From Microbispora bryophytorum (GTDB lineage Bacteria; Actinomycetota; Actinomycetes; Streptosporangiales; Streptosporangiaceae): a stretch of 64,000 nt of DNA. Position 1 is the stretch's first letter, and each line of letters opens with the position of its first letter. Positions 34,117 to 44,191 of this stretch are shown in pieces. Location of the stretch: NCBI RefSeq assembly GCF_006874465.1, contig NZ_VIRL01000017.1, forward strand, positions 62,001 to 126,000, read 5' to 3'. Under the pieces are notes generated by a model that worked only from the letters and a program-made list of their open reading frames with translations, did not search any database and had not been told where the DNA came from. The position numbers and the translations under genes are program-made.

Positions 34117-35709
34117 TCAGGCGGGCGGGCGCGGTGTGCTGCGCATCCGGCCCGACGGAGGCGCCATCGGCACCGTTCCCTCCCCGCCGGCCTCCCGGGT
34201 GCCCTCCCCGGTGCCCTCGTCGGTGGCACCGGCTTCCGGCGCGCCGTGACGGCCGTCTTCCGCGGCGTGCGGCCCGTGCCTTCCGTCCTGCTCGACCGGG
34301 TCGGCGCAGTCCGAAGGGTGGGCGGGGTCCGGCACGTGGGCGGGGTCCGGCACGTGGACGGGGTCCGGCGTGTGGACGGGGTCCGGCGTGTGGGCGGGGT
34401 CCGGCACATCCCTGATCTGACGGAGGGGCTGGGTGTCGATGCCCGCCTCGTCATCGGGCCGCTCCGGCTCTGCCGCGGCGGGTTCGTCCGGTTGGGGGCG
34501 GGGGTGCACGAGGACGTCACCGGTGTGCGGCCGTACCAGGTCGCCCCAGCGCACGGGACGGTTGCGGCGGGGCTGCGGCGGGCGGTCACCCGTTTCGGCG
34601 GGAGAAGGCGCCTGCGGAGCGGGCTCGGCGGGCGTCGCGGCGGCGACGGGCTCCGCGTCGGGGGCGCGCTCGTCCGTGGCCGTCTCAGCGGCCGGTTCCG
34701 TCACGACCGGTTCCGTCACGACCGGATCGGCCTGCTCCGCGAGGGGCGGGGTGCCGGGCGCCGCCGTGGGAGTCACGACGGGCAGGGCCTCGGGCTCGTC
34801 CGGCGCCTGGTCCGGATTCGCCCCGGATTCGGTCTCGGGTTCGGTCTCGGGCCCGGGGACGATTTCCGGGATCGCCTCGGGCGATAGCCGTACGCCGTCC
34901 TCGTCGGTGTCGGGGGTGACGGCGCGCGGTCCGGCCTCGCCCTCGGCCTGCAGAGGGGTGACGGGCAGCGGCGGGGCGTACTCGGGTGGCGCGACGGTCT
35001 CGGAGACCGGGCTGACCGGCAGCGGGGGGACGTAGCCGGGGGGTGCCACGGCTTCGGGAACCGGCTGCAGGGGCGGCGCGCCGTGCTCCTCGATGACGGT
35101 GTGCGCGGGCGTGGGGCGCTCCCGCACGGCCACCGGATAGGGGGCGGTGACGCTGGTCCGGGGTTCGCGCGAGCCGTCGAAGGGCACCAGGTCGTCGCCG
35201 GAGCCATCATCGGAGTCGTCGTCCAGGTCGGCCCGATTGGTGCGCACGTGCTTCAACAGGAGCAGCAGCAACCACAGCCCCATGGTGAGCATCACCCAGG
35301 GCGACAACGCGACGACGAGAGCGGAGGCGTCGGGGTCGAAGGAGAGGCCGACGGCGGTCGCGGCGTTCGCGGCGGCGGCCGACGCCAGGAGCAGGAGCAG
35401 GACGAAGCCCGCCTGTAACCGGACCAGGAATCGCGCGGCCCGCAGCAACGGCACGCTGACCAGGGCGACGACCAGCAGAATGTCGAACGCCGCGGGATAC
35501 AGGTAGTCGAGCCGCGGCTCGGCGCGCCCGAAGACGGCCAGAGCCCGCAGGTCGTCGAAGGACAGCGCGCAGGCGACCCCCGCGAGCACTGCGAGGGCGG
35601 CGCCCGCGAGGCCGATGGCCAGGCGGCGCAGCACCAGCGGGATTCCGGAGGGGGTGTTTCGGGACGGGCGGGAGGCCGTGCCTGCCGCGCCGGGGGGAGT
35701 CACGTCCAT
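34117..35709 (-). CDS. DUF2637 membrane protein with long Pro/Glu-rich repeat tail
   Basis: A 530-residue protein. Residues 30-160 hold four membrane helices with the DUF2637 pattern (LSFDDLRALAVFG, YLYPAAFDILLVVALVSVPLL). The remaining 370 residues are a predicted disordered cytoplasmic tail rich in Pro, Glu, Ala and Thr. It includes repeated PPLPVSPVSETVAPPEY-like units and five hexapeptide repeats (DPAHTP-type). DUF2637 proteins are common on actinomycete plasmids and chromosomes; some relate to conjugative spread. The function is unknown. Confidence 0.72.
   Translation of the reverse strand: MDVTPPGAAGTASRPSRNTPSGIPLVLRRLAIGLAGAALAVLAGVACALSFDDLRALAVFGRAEPRLDYLYPAAFDILLVVALVSVPLLRAARFLVRLQAGFVLLLLLASAAAANAATAVGLSFDPDASALVVALSPWVMLTMGLWLLLLLLKHVRTNRADLDDDSDDGSGDDLVPFDGSREPRTSVTAPYPVAVRERPTPAHTVIEEHGAPPLQPVPEAVAPPGYVPPLPVSPVSETVAPPEYAPPLPVTPLQAEGEAGPRAVTPDTDEDGVRLSPEAIPEIVPGPETEPETESGANPDQAPDEPEALPVVTPTAAPGTPPLAEQADPVVTEPVVTEPAAETATDERAPDAEPVAAATPAEPAPQAPSPAETGDRPPQPRRNRPVRWGDLVRPHTGDVLVHPRPQPDEPAAAEPERPDDEAGIDTQPLRQIRDVPDPAHTPDPVHTPDPVHVPDPAHVPDPAHPSDCADPVEQDGRHGPHAAEDGRHGAPEAGATDEGTGEGTREAGGEGTVPMAPPSGRMRSTPRPPA
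34321..34410 (-). repeat. Five 18-bp tandem repeats inside the DUF2637 gene
   Basis: Units at 34321, 34339, 34357, 34375 and 34393 share GGGGTCCGGC. They encode the hexapeptide P-D-P-V/A-H-x. Two pairs are identical, showing recent expansion. Confidence 0.9.
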
Positions 35710-36045
35710 GGCGTTTCGAGCCTACAGAATCGGAGTGACGGTCGATCACTACCCGCGTGATCACCTGTTTCGTGTCGGAACCGGGGAGTCCGCCGGGAAT
35801 CTCCGGCCCCGTCCGGGCCGGCCCGGTGAGTCGCGGCGCCCACGGTGGCCGGCGACGCTGCGTGTCCGCCCACGCCTGGCGAGGCATGGTGCAGCCCGCA
35901 CGGTTTGCCGTACGGATCGTTACGGGTTTTGTTTCAGGTTGTATCGGGACTTATGTGTCAAAAGTTTCCATGATCGGCCACACTATGCCGTTCACAGGCG
36001 CCCAAGTAGCCCTGTGCCATGCCGTCAGGCGTTAGCCTTGCCTTC
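35710..36045. other. Divergent intergenic region before cysS
   Basis: It holds a perfect GATCAC-N7-GTGATC inverted repeat (35744-35762) upstream of the DUF2637 gene and a TAGCCT -10-like hexamer (36033-36038) close to the cysS GTG, suggesting a leaderless transcript. No gene or known riboswitch was recognised; no T-box elements are visible. Confidence 0.45.
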
Positions 36046-37440
<1,395 letters not shown>

Positions 37441-37462
37441 GCGTGGCCCTACGCTAGAGACC

Positions 37463-38422
37463 ATGGCGGGTAAGGCTTCAGGGAAGCCGTCGAAGAGGCA
37501 GGGGCCGGCGAAGGGCTCGGGTGGCAAGGTCAGGCGTTCCCTGGAGGGCAAGGGAGCGACGCCACCCGCGCACATGCGGCACTGGTACAAGGACAAGGCC
37601 CGCGCCGAGCGGATCGAGCGCGAGGGCCGGGGCGGCGCGGGTTCATCCTCGCGTACGCCGAGCCGTACGCGCCGGGAGGACGCACCGGAGGTCATCGGTG
37701 GCCGCAATCCCGTGATCGAGGCGCTGCGTGCCCACGTGCCCGCCACCGCGCTGTACGTGGCGCAGCGGGTCGAGAACGACGACCGCGTCCGCGAGGCCAT
37801 CAAGATCGCTGCTGATCGTGGCATCGCGCTGCTGGAGGTCAGCAGGGACAAGCTCGACCGGCTGACCGAGAGCACCGTCCACCAGGGCATCGGCCTGCAG
37901 GTCCCGCCGTACGACTACGCGCATCCCGAGCAGCTCGTGGAGCTGGCCAGGGACACCGCCGAGGTGCCGTTGATCGTCGCCCTGGACGGCGTGACCGACC
38001 CGCGCAACCTCGGTGCCATCGCGCGTTCGGCGGCGGCCTTCGGCGCGCACGGGCTGCTCGTCCCGTCCCGCCGCTCGGCGGGCGTCACCGCCGGCGCCTG
38101 GAAGACCTCGGCCGGCACTCTCGCGACCCTCCCCGTCGCCCGTGCGTCGAACCTCACCCAGACCCTCCAGGCGTACCGGGAGGAAGGCCTGTTCGTGGTC
38201 GGCCTCGACGGCGCCGCCACGGTGGACATCGCCGACGTCGGACTCGCGTCAGAACCGCTCGTCGTGGTCGTCGGTTCGGAGGGCAGGGGCCTGTCGCGCC
38301 TGGTCAGGGAGGCGTGCGACCAGATCGCCCGCATCCCCATGAACGCCGCCGCCGAGTCGCTGAACGCGGGTGTGGCCGCCGGGATCGCCCTCTACGAGGT
38401 CGCCCGGCACCGTCGCCGGTGA
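37463..38422 (+). CDS. rlmB: 23S rRNA (guanosine-2251-2'-O)-methyltransferase RlmB (TrmH/SpoU family)
   Basis: A 319-residue SpoU methyltransferase. A basic, disordered N-terminus (1-75, KRQGPAKGSGGKVRR) precedes the substrate-binding domain (GGRNPVIEALRA). The knotted catalytic domain has DGVTDPRNLGAIARSA, GSEGRGLSRL and MNAAAESLNAGVAAGI. It methylates 23S rRNA (or possibly tRNA) guanosine. It is cotranscribed with cysS. Confidence 0.9.
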   Translation: MAGKASGKPSKRQGPAKGSGGKVRRSLEGKGATPPAHMRHWYKDKARAERIEREGRGGAGSSSRTPSRTRREDAPEVIGGRNPVIEALRAHVPATALYVAQRVENDDRVREAIKIAADRGIALLEVSRDKLDRLTESTVHQGIGLQVPPYDYAHPEQLVELARDTAEVPLIVALDGVTDPRNLGAIARSAAAFGAHGLLVPSRRSAGVTAGAWKTSAGTLATLPVARASNLTQTLQAYREEGLFVVGLDGAATVDIADVGLASEPLVVVVGSEGRGLSRLVREACDQIARIPMNAAAESLNAGVAAGIALYEVARHRRR

Positions 38423-38430
38423 TTTCACCG

Positions 38431-38459
38431 TGACGGTACGGCCCTCGGCCCACTAAACT
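38431..38459 (+). promoter_or_regulatory. Promoter of tRNA-Thr
   Basis: TGACGG (38431-38436), 17-bp spacer, TAAACT (38454-38459), 14 bp before the tRNA. This is a good housekeeping promoter for this GC context. Confidence 0.55.
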
Positions 38460-38473
38460 CGTCTGGGTGGCAG

Positions 38474-38549
38474 GCCGCCTTAGCTCAATCGGCAGAGCAT
38501 CTGTCTTGTAAACAGAAGGTCTGGGGTTCGATTCCCCAAGGCGGCTCCA
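38474..38549 (+). tRNA. tRNA-Thr (anticodon UGU)
   Basis: A complete cloverleaf: acceptor stem GCCGCCT/AGGCGGC, D-loop TAGCTCAATCGGCAGAGCA, anticodon loop CTTGTAA giving TGT, T-arm GGGTTCGATTCCC, and encoded CCA. The 3' side borders a region of foreign character and may be an integration site. Confidence 0.96.
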
Positions 38550-38553
38550 GCTC

Positions 38554-38584
38554 AGAGGCCCTCTCCGCTTCGGAGAGGGCCTCT
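38554..38584 (+). terminator. Terminator of tRNA-Thr
   Basis: Perfect 14-bp arms AGAGGCCCTCTCCG (38554-38567) and CGGAGAGGGCCTCT (38571-38584) with a CTT loop, 5 bp after the tRNA. Confidence 0.85.
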
Positions 38585-38702
38585 CTTGCTAACGGTCCTG
38601 CTAACAGCGGTCACCTCTCCACGATGTCGAGGAGTCGGTGGTAGGCCCTCTTGGAGAGGATCTACCCTGGAAGGCTTTGCCGTATCCAGGAGAGGAAACA
38701 CG

Positions 38703-39368
38703 GTGAGCCTCCCGTTCCTCATGGCCGTCTGTCCGACCTGTCAGCGGCCGGTAGCCGCGATGGAAGATCGCTCGGTGTCGTACTACGACGGGGAGGGGCT
38801 GCCTTGTCGCTTCAAGCTCATGTGCTGTAGCGCATGCCCGCAGGCCTTCGTGGTCCTACAAGAACTCTACGCTGGACAGCACTGGGGACAGCCGGAACTG
38901 ATGTGGCCGAGCGCCACCAAAGCTCTTAACCAGGCGATCCCCTTTAAGATCCGGAAGGAATTGTCTGAAGCGACGCAGTGCTTCAAGGCTGGTCAGTACA
39001 CCGCTACTGCGGTGATGGTCAGGCGAGTGATAGAGGGAGTATGCCGAAGCCATAACGCGACGGGGACGCCCTTCAAGGCACTTGATGATCTTTATGAGCG
39101 AGGCTTGATCGACAAGCGACTACTGGAGTGGGCACACGGATTGCGGGCTCTCGGTAATGACGGCGCCCACTTCGGAGGCAAACCGATCACACGCCAGGAT
39201 GCCGAAGACGCTCTGACCCTCGCGGAGGCGGTCCTGAACTACATGTACGTGTTCACGAGGCAGTACGAGGAGTTCAAGCAGCGCAGGGCGGAGTCCGTAC
39301 CTCCTTCCGATGAAGGTACGTCGAATGGCTCGGCCCCAACTTGCGAGTTGGGGCCGGTCAGTAAGTGA
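38703..39368 (+). CDS. DUF4145-domain protein with zinc-ribbon N-terminus
   Basis: A 221-residue protein. An N-terminal ribbon (CPTC and CCSAC, residues about 9-45) is followed by the DUF4145 helical domain (CFKAGQYTATAVMVRRVIEGVC, GNDGAHFGGKPITRQDAEDAL). DUF4145 is frequent in defence islands and restriction-associated proteins, but this protein has no nuclease motif. The GTG is preceded by AGGAGAGG. Its lower GC and rarer codons than neighbours suggest recent transfer. A perfect 10-bp hairpin (39332-39355) lies over its last codons. Confidence 0.75.
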   Translation: MSLPFLMAVCPTCQRPVAAMEDRSVSYYDGEGLPCRFKLMCCSACPQAFVVLQELYAGQHWGQPELMWPSATKALNQAIPFKIRKELSEATQCFKAGQYTATAVMVRRVIEGVCRSHNATGTPFKALDDLYERGLIDKRLLEWAHGLRALGNDGAHFGGKPITRQDAEDALTLAEAVLNYMYVFTRQYEEFKQRRAESVPPSDEGTSNGSAPTCELGPVSK

Positions 39369-39385
39369 ACCTTAGGATGCCTGAC

Positions 39386-40018
39386 TGATCGGTCGACCGG
39401 CCGAAGGCGCGCTCGACCGTCCTGAACCAGGACGCGGTGGCGGCCTTCGTGCCGTCCCCGCACCATCCGCAGCTGTACGGCGCCAAGGCCGACGGCGCCG
39501 CCATGGAGACGATCATCCGCCAGGCCTTCACCTCCGCGGCCCAGAAACCCGGCGCCACCGTCGCCTTCAACGAGCGGGTCTCGACCAGGCCGGGAGACAG
39601 CCTGGGCATCAGCCCGCTGTACCTCCTGATGGGCTGCACCCTCCCCGTCTATTTCCTGGTGATCGCCATGCAGCGCGCGGTGGGCTTCAGCCGTCGGGCA
39701 CATATGGCCACAATGGTCGGAGGCGCCGCCCTCGCCTGTTACTTCACGAGTGCTTACGGGATGGACGCGATCCCGCCGCATCCGCTCGCTCTGCTGTACC
39801 TGTTCCTACTGACGCAGGCTGTGGCACCGACCTCGTACGGGTTCGTGCCCTTTCTCGGCCCGTTCTTCCCAGGGGCCGCCGTCACGCTGTTCATCCTGCT
39901 CGGCGTGTCTTCCAGTGGCTGCAGCGTCCCCGTCGACCTGCTCCCTGGCTTTTTCCGCTTCCTCCACCCCGTCCTGCCCATGGGCAATGCCGCCGATGCC
40001 CTGCGCGATGTCAGTTAA
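39386..40018 (+). pseudogene. Remnant of a YhgE/DUF3533-like membrane protein
   Basis: The frame (from 39389) reads VLNQDAVAAFVPSP, HPQLYGAKADGAAMETIIRQAF and then about four membrane helices. This matches the middle and C-terminal part of ABC-2/YhgE-like multi-spanning proteins. The expected N-terminal helix and periplasmic start are missing, a stop lies directly upstream, and the C-terminus ends early in DALRDVS. The sequence TGACTGATCGGT just upstream resembles a TetR operator (see 57743), perhaps the old control site. Confidence 0.55.
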
Positions 40019-40051
40019 TTCCCGAGAGTCTCGGCCTCCGGCAGATCGTGT

Positions 40052-42190
40052 TCACAGCGGCAGGCGATGGTAGGCGTGGTCGAGTTGGTCCTGGCCGTAC
40101 CCGCGGGCGGCCAGGTAGCCGTCGGGTCGCACGAGTACCCACCCGTCGTTGTCCAATCCGAGGGTGTCAGCGGCAGGTTTTTCGACCTGGCAGCCGCGGG
40201 CCAGGCTCGGCAGGGATGGTGTCGAGCCGCCGGTTGCCGGGCCTGTGGTCGAGGTGATCACCAGCCAGGTGGGATCGCGCAATGCGTCGAACAGCTTCTT
40301 CCAGCCGGCGGTGTCGGCTTCGGGGTGGCGGACCTGTACCAGGCGCTGCCCGGGAGCGGGTCCGGGTCGCAGGGTGTCGGTGTCTGGGACCGTGAGCGGG
40401 CTGGTCGGATAGGCGATGCCGAGGCCGGACATCGAGCCGAACAGAGCCTGGTTGAGGGCCTCGAAGATCGGGGGCCAGGCGTTGACTATCTCGAACACGG
40501 CAGGGAGGTACTCGTCGACGACCGCGCTGCGCAGCTCGACAAGCTGTGTGGCCATCCGGGTCGACTTCAGCAGGGCCTTCGCGACCGGTTCCCGCTCGAC
40601 GCTGTAGGTGTCGAGCAGCTCGGCGGAGGCCTGGCCGTTGATCACCGCGGCAAGTTTCCAGGCCAGATTGAAGGCGTCCTGGACACCGGTGTTCAGGCCC
40701 TGCCCGCTGGCCGGGCTGTGCACGTGGGCGGCGTCGCCGGCCAGGAAGCAGTGCCCGGACTGCATGACGGGCGCCGCACGCTGCTGGATGTTGAACACCG
40801 ACACCCAGGTGGGGCGTTCGACATGCGATCGGATCCCCAGGCCGCGGCTGAGCTTGCGCCCGAAACGCTCGGCGACGGCGGCGTCATCGCCGGCGTAGTC
40901 GACGTCCACGGTGTCCAGCAGCCGCCACCGCCGGTCGCCGACCAGCGGAAAAAGCATCATGGACGTGCCGTCGGCCCGAATCCACCGGATCCGGTCGTGC
41001 TCGACCAGCTGGGCGAAGGTGATGTCGGCGTCGGCGATCAACCACGTTTCCGTGGATTCCCCCTTCATCTCCAACCCGATCTGGTGGCGCACGGTGCTGT
41101 GGCCGCCGTCGCAGCCGACCAGCCACGGCATCGAGACAATCTCCGTAGTGCCATTTCGATCCAGGGTCGCACGCACCGTCCCGGCGTCCTGCTCGACGGC
41201 GGTAAGCCGCACACCCCACTCCACCCGGCCACCGAGCCGTTCGACCGCCGTGCGCAGCAACTGCTCCGTGATCACCTGGTCGAGCAGCAGCAGCTTGTTG
41301 AATCGAGTCGGGTAGGCGGTGAAGTAGGAGTCCATCGAAGCCAGTTGCTTCCCGTCGGCGTGGAAGGCGGTTCCCCTGCCTTGCACCGCGCGAGCGTTGA
41401 CCTCCTCGTAGAGCCCTGCCTGGTCGAGGGTCTCCATCGTTCGAGGATGGATGACGGCGGCCCGACTCGTCGTCGCCGGACCGGTCGCGGCGTCGATCAG
41501 CCTCACCGAGACCCCTCGGCGCAGCAGCTCGTGGGCGGCCATCAATCCGACCGGCCCGGCACCGACGACCAGTGCGTCCGGCTTGACCGCTCCAGACGGG
41601 GACGGCTCCGTTTCGACCGTTGCCGACCGTGGCAGCACCGTGAGCACGCGGACGATGAACGCCCGGAATTCCTCCATGAAGTTATGCAGGAAACGCGCCG
41701 TGCCGGCGTCGGTCACTTCGCCGGCGTCGGTGATCAGGCCCGGTTTGAACTGGATGTACGCCTCCGGGGCGTTCATCTGCGGGGAGTTGCAGTAGCTGAG
41801 AACGCTGCGCAGGTTCTGCTGAGCGACGGCGGTTCCGATAGCGCCCGGGGATGCGCCGATGACGGCAGCGGGCTTGTGCGCGAATGAGTTGTCCCCCCAA
41901 GGGCGACTGGCCCAGTCGATGGCGTTCTTCAGTGCGCCGGGAATGGAGCGGTTGTACTCCGGGGTCACGAACAACACTGCGTCCACGGCGGCGATGGCGT
42001 CCTTGAGCGCCCTGCCCTCGGCCGGGTAGTCGACGTCGTAGTCGTAGCTGTACAGCGGGAGGTCCTTGATCGGGATCTCCACGAAGTCCAGGTCCGGCGG
42101 GGCAATGCGGACCAATGCCTTGGCCAGGGTGCGGTTGATGGAGGCGGTCGCAAGGCTACCGACGATGTAACCCACCGTGTACCTGGTCAT
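40052..42190 (-). CDS. Fused NADPH-dependent FMN reductase and FAD-dependent aromatic monooxygenase
   Basis: A 712-residue fusion. Residues 1-185 are an NADPH:FMN reductase with the signature PEYNRSIPGALKNAIDW (77-93) and GASPGAIGT. Residues 205-712 are a class A FAD hydroxylase (PheA/TfdB/RdmE type): GAGPVG at 210-215, CDGGHSTVR, GDAAHVHSPASGQGLNTG, and a C-terminal thioredoxin-like domain. Class A hydroxylases normally reduce their own FAD with NAD(P)H, so the fused reductase is unexpected. The substrate is unknown; family members hydroxylate phenols or polyketides, including antibiotics such as rifampicin. The frame is continuous through the join. Confidence 0.82.
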   Translation of the reverse strand: MTRYTVGYIVGSLATASINRTLAKALVRIAPPDLDFVEIPIKDLPLYSYDYDVDYPAEGRALKDAIAAVDAVLFVTPEYNRSIPGALKNAIDWASRPWGDNSFAHKPAAVIGASPGAIGTAVAQQNLRSVLSYCNSPQMNAPEAYIQFKPGLITDAGEVTDAGTARFLHNFMEEFRAFIVRVLTVLPRSATVETEPSPSGAVKPDALVVGAGPVGLMAAHELLRRGVSVRLIDAATGPATTSRAAVIHPRTMETLDQAGLYEEVNARAVQGRGTAFHADGKQLASMDSYFTAYPTRFNKLLLLDQVITEQLLRTAVERLGGRVEWGVRLTAVEQDAGTVRATLDRNGTTEIVSMPWLVGCDGGHSTVRHQIGLEMKGESTETWLIADADITFAQLVEHDRIRWIRADGTSMMLFPLVGDRRWRLLDTVDVDYAGDDAAVAERFGRKLSRGLGIRSHVERPTWVSVFNIQQRAAPVMQSGHCFLAGDAAHVHSPASGQGLNTGVQDAFNLAWKLAAVINGQASAELLDTYSVEREPVAKALLKSTRMATQLVELRSAVVDEYLPAVFEIVNAWPPIFEALNQALFGSMSGLGIAYPTSPLTVPDTDTLRPGPAPGQRLVQVRHPEADTAGWKKLFDALRDPTWLVITSTTGPATGGSTPSLPSLARGCQVEKPAADTLGLDNDGWVLVRPDGYLAARGYGQDQLDHAYHRLPL

Positions 42191-42476
42191 GTCGGTTCAC
42201 TCTCTGCTCACCCGGCCAAGCCACCGGCCGGGGTCAGTTGATCTGGAAACGGCGCCCAAGGCGCATGTGCCCGTTATCTACCGATATCACCCATTGACTT
42301 CGATCGTTGCGGAACCTCATCGACGGGAGCAGGCGGCAGGCCAGAGGAAGCCGAGAGCAGCGATATGCACTTCTAGGCCATTGATCGCGAACGATAGGCA
42401 AACCAGTCGTGGCGCCGTTTCCGCACCTCGTAGACATCTTGATGCCGCCGACGCCAGGAGGCCACAGGCGCTGGGG

Positions 42477-42923
42477 TCATCCGTTCCTCATCGGTGACGG
42501 TTCGCCCGCAGGCGCCGGGAGCCTGGACAGGGCTGCGGCGCCGACTGCGCACGCGACAGCCGCGAGCAGCGGTGGCACATTTGAACCGTCGAAGCCCGTA
42601 GCGAAATCCGGCTGGCTACCCGCGCTGATGTCGGCAGGCGTCGATGGCCGCAAGGACTCTCCGAGGAAGACCACCAGGTTGACCGTCGCCAGGGCGCCGA
42701 GGAGCGTGGCGCCCGCCATCCCCGCAGGCCACCATTGCGAGGAGGCGCCGGCTGCGGCAAGGGCGAGCAGCGGCAGACCACCCGCCACGAGGAAATCGAG
42801 CCCGAATCGCGCGTCGACTCCGATGAAGCGCCAGGAGACGATCGGCAGGTGGTCCATGCCGATACTCACGGTCGTGATCATCAACTTGAACGGCACCGCC
42901 GAGGCAAGCACCGCCAGGACCAT
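42477..42923 (-). CDS. Small four-helix membrane protein, unknown
   Basis: A 148-residue hydrophobic protein with four likely helices (VLAVLASAVPFKLMITTVSI, FGLDFLVAGGLPLLALAAAGA, GATLLGALATVNLVVFLG, VPPLLAAVACAVGAAALS). No family is recognised. The ATG has only a weak ribosome-binding site and the gene may be an N-terminally trimmed remnant. It lies between the fused monooxygenase gene and a RepSA-like fragment in the accessory region. Confidence 0.45.
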   Translation of the reverse strand: MVLAVLASAVPFKLMITTVSIGMDHLPIVSWRFIGVDARFGLDFLVAGGLPLLALAAAGASSQWWPAGMAGATLLGALATVNLVVFLGESLRPSTPADISAGSQPDFATGFDGSNVPPLLAAVACAVGAAALSRLPAPAGEPSPMRNG

Positions 42924-43069
42924 CTACGCCCACACTCGGCGACCGGCCCCCTCTCGCCCTGCCTTCTCGAACATCAGCTGATCGTACGGGAGCGTCTGGC
43001 TGAGAGCTTGCGATCAGAAAAGGCCCCGGTGTCGGCCAGGTGTTCACCTGGGCGGCGGTGATGTTCACC

Positions 43070-43177
43070 TTGGGTAAGCCCGGCGAGCTTGGCCAGGTGC
43101 CGGCGAAGCGCCAGGGTGAACCGCCGCCACAGCTCCGGCGCGGTGGCGTTGAACAGCACACCCACGCTGGGCGACTT
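43070..43177 (-). pseudogene. Fragment of a RepSA-like replication initiator
   Basis: The minus strand encodes a 36-residue stretch containing VLFNATAPELWRRFTL and HLAKLAGLTQ. This matches the conserved middle of actinomycete RepSA-type initiators (pattern NAxAxELWRRFTIYLRRxLAxxAGLTQ). Sequence on both sides does not continue the protein. It indicates a former integrative plasmid next to the tRNA-Thr. Confidence 0.55.
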
Positions 43178-43236
43178 ACAGACGACGCCGCTCGGGTCAT
43201 GCCGCGCTCGAGCGAGCGTCGTCTGGTCATCGCGGG

Positions 43237-44124
43237 TTATCTCGCCATCGTCCGGCTTGGTAGGACGGCGTCCCAGTCGACTGTCCGGGCCCAATCGGCA
43301 TAGCTGTGCCAGGCCACGTCCGGGTACGTGGCGTGTAGCCCATCGACGTCGAGGAAGTCGGTGTTCTCCTCGAACCGTTGGAACATGTCCGCGATCTCGT
43401 CGCCGGCCCACTGGCGGACCTGGTCCAATGGCAGTTGGTAGTACGGGATCTCGCGGCCGAGGATGTCACTGAGGATCCGGGCCGCCTCCTCGCCGGTCAC
43501 CCGGTCGGAAGCGACGTCGATCCGCTCGCCGACGAACCGGTCCGGGTGCTCGATGGCGTGTACGGCGAGGCCAGCGATGTCTCGGACGGTCACTTGGTCC
43601 AGCGGCTTGGCGGCGGACAGCGGGTTGGCCAGGACGCCATCGCCAAGGCGGCTGAAGCCGACGTTGAGGACGTTCTCCATGAAGTACACGGGCCCCAGGA
43701 CGGTCGCCCGGATCTCCTGCTCTCGCAGATACGCTTCGACAAGCTGCTTGCTGTCGGCATGGTCGATGTCGGTTGCCGAGAGCCGGTCGGCGCCCCGGAG
43801 CGAGGAGTACACCAGGTGCGCGCCGGCGCGCATCGCGACATCGATAAGGAGGCGGCCCTGGGCCACCTCCTCGTCCTTCCCGCCCGATCCGAACGGTATC
43901 GAGAGGCCGAAAATCGCATCGACGCCCCGGGCGGCGCTGGCGAGGGCCTCCAGGTCGGCCAGGTCGCCGGGGAGGAGCCGGGCTCCAGCAGCGGACAATG
44001 CCCGCGCGGACGGCGCCTCGGGTGATCGGACGTAGGCGGTGACGTCGTGGCCGTGGTCGAGCAGCAGTTCGGCGACGGCACCGCCCTGCTTCCCGGTGGC
44101 GCCGATGACGAGAACAGTGGCCAT
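43237..44124 (-). CDS. NmrA-like NAD(P)-binding protein
   Basis: A 295-residue atypical SDR (NmrA/HSCARG type). It has VLVIGATGKQGGAVAELLL at the N-terminus and substitution of the SDR YxxxK by a Lys-only active site (HADSKQLVEAYL). It may sense or use NADP(H) and quinones. It is divergent from soxR and shares the SoxR-type operator, so it is the probable SoxR target. Confidence 0.82.
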   Translation of the reverse strand: MATVLVIGATGKQGGAVAELLLDHGHDVTAYVRSPEAPSARALSAAGARLLPGDLADLEALASAARGVDAIFGLSIPFGSGGKDEEVAQGRLLIDVAMRAGAHLVYSSLRGADRLSATDIDHADSKQLVEAYLREQEIRATVLGPVYFMENVLNVGFSRLGDGVLANPLSAAKPLDQVTVRDIAGLAVHAIEHPDRFVGERIDVASDRVTGEEAARILSDILGREIPYYQLPLDQVRQWAGDEIADMFQRFEENTDFLDVDGLHATYPDVAWHSYADWARTVDWDAVLPSRTMAR

Positions 44125-44165
44125 GAAAGGGCTCCTTTATCGCGACTCGCGGACGCGCCTATCCT

Positions 44166-44191
44166 TTGACCTCAACCTCTGTTGAGGTCAA
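44166..44191. promoter_or_regulatory. SoxR-type operator
   Basis: Perfect 11-bp arms TTGACCTCAAC (44166-44176) and GTTGAGGTCAA (44181-44191) flank CTCT. The core CCTCAA-N6-TTGAGG matches known SoxR boxes. It lies between soxR and the divergent NmrA-like gene. Confidence 0.85.

Noticed and set aside
34321..34410. Possible CRISPR-like array
   Set aside because: The units are contiguous 18-bp coding repeats with no spacers and keep the reading frame.
35710..36045. T-box or ydaO-type riboswitch upstream of cysS
   Set aside because: No T-box sequence or c-di-AMP riboswitch core was seen, and the -10-like hexamer lies next to the start codon, arguing for a leaderless mRNA.
42191..42476. SoxR box upstream of the fused monooxygenase gene
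   Set aside because: No CCTCAA-N6-TTGAGG dyad is present there, so direct SoxR control of this gene is not supported.
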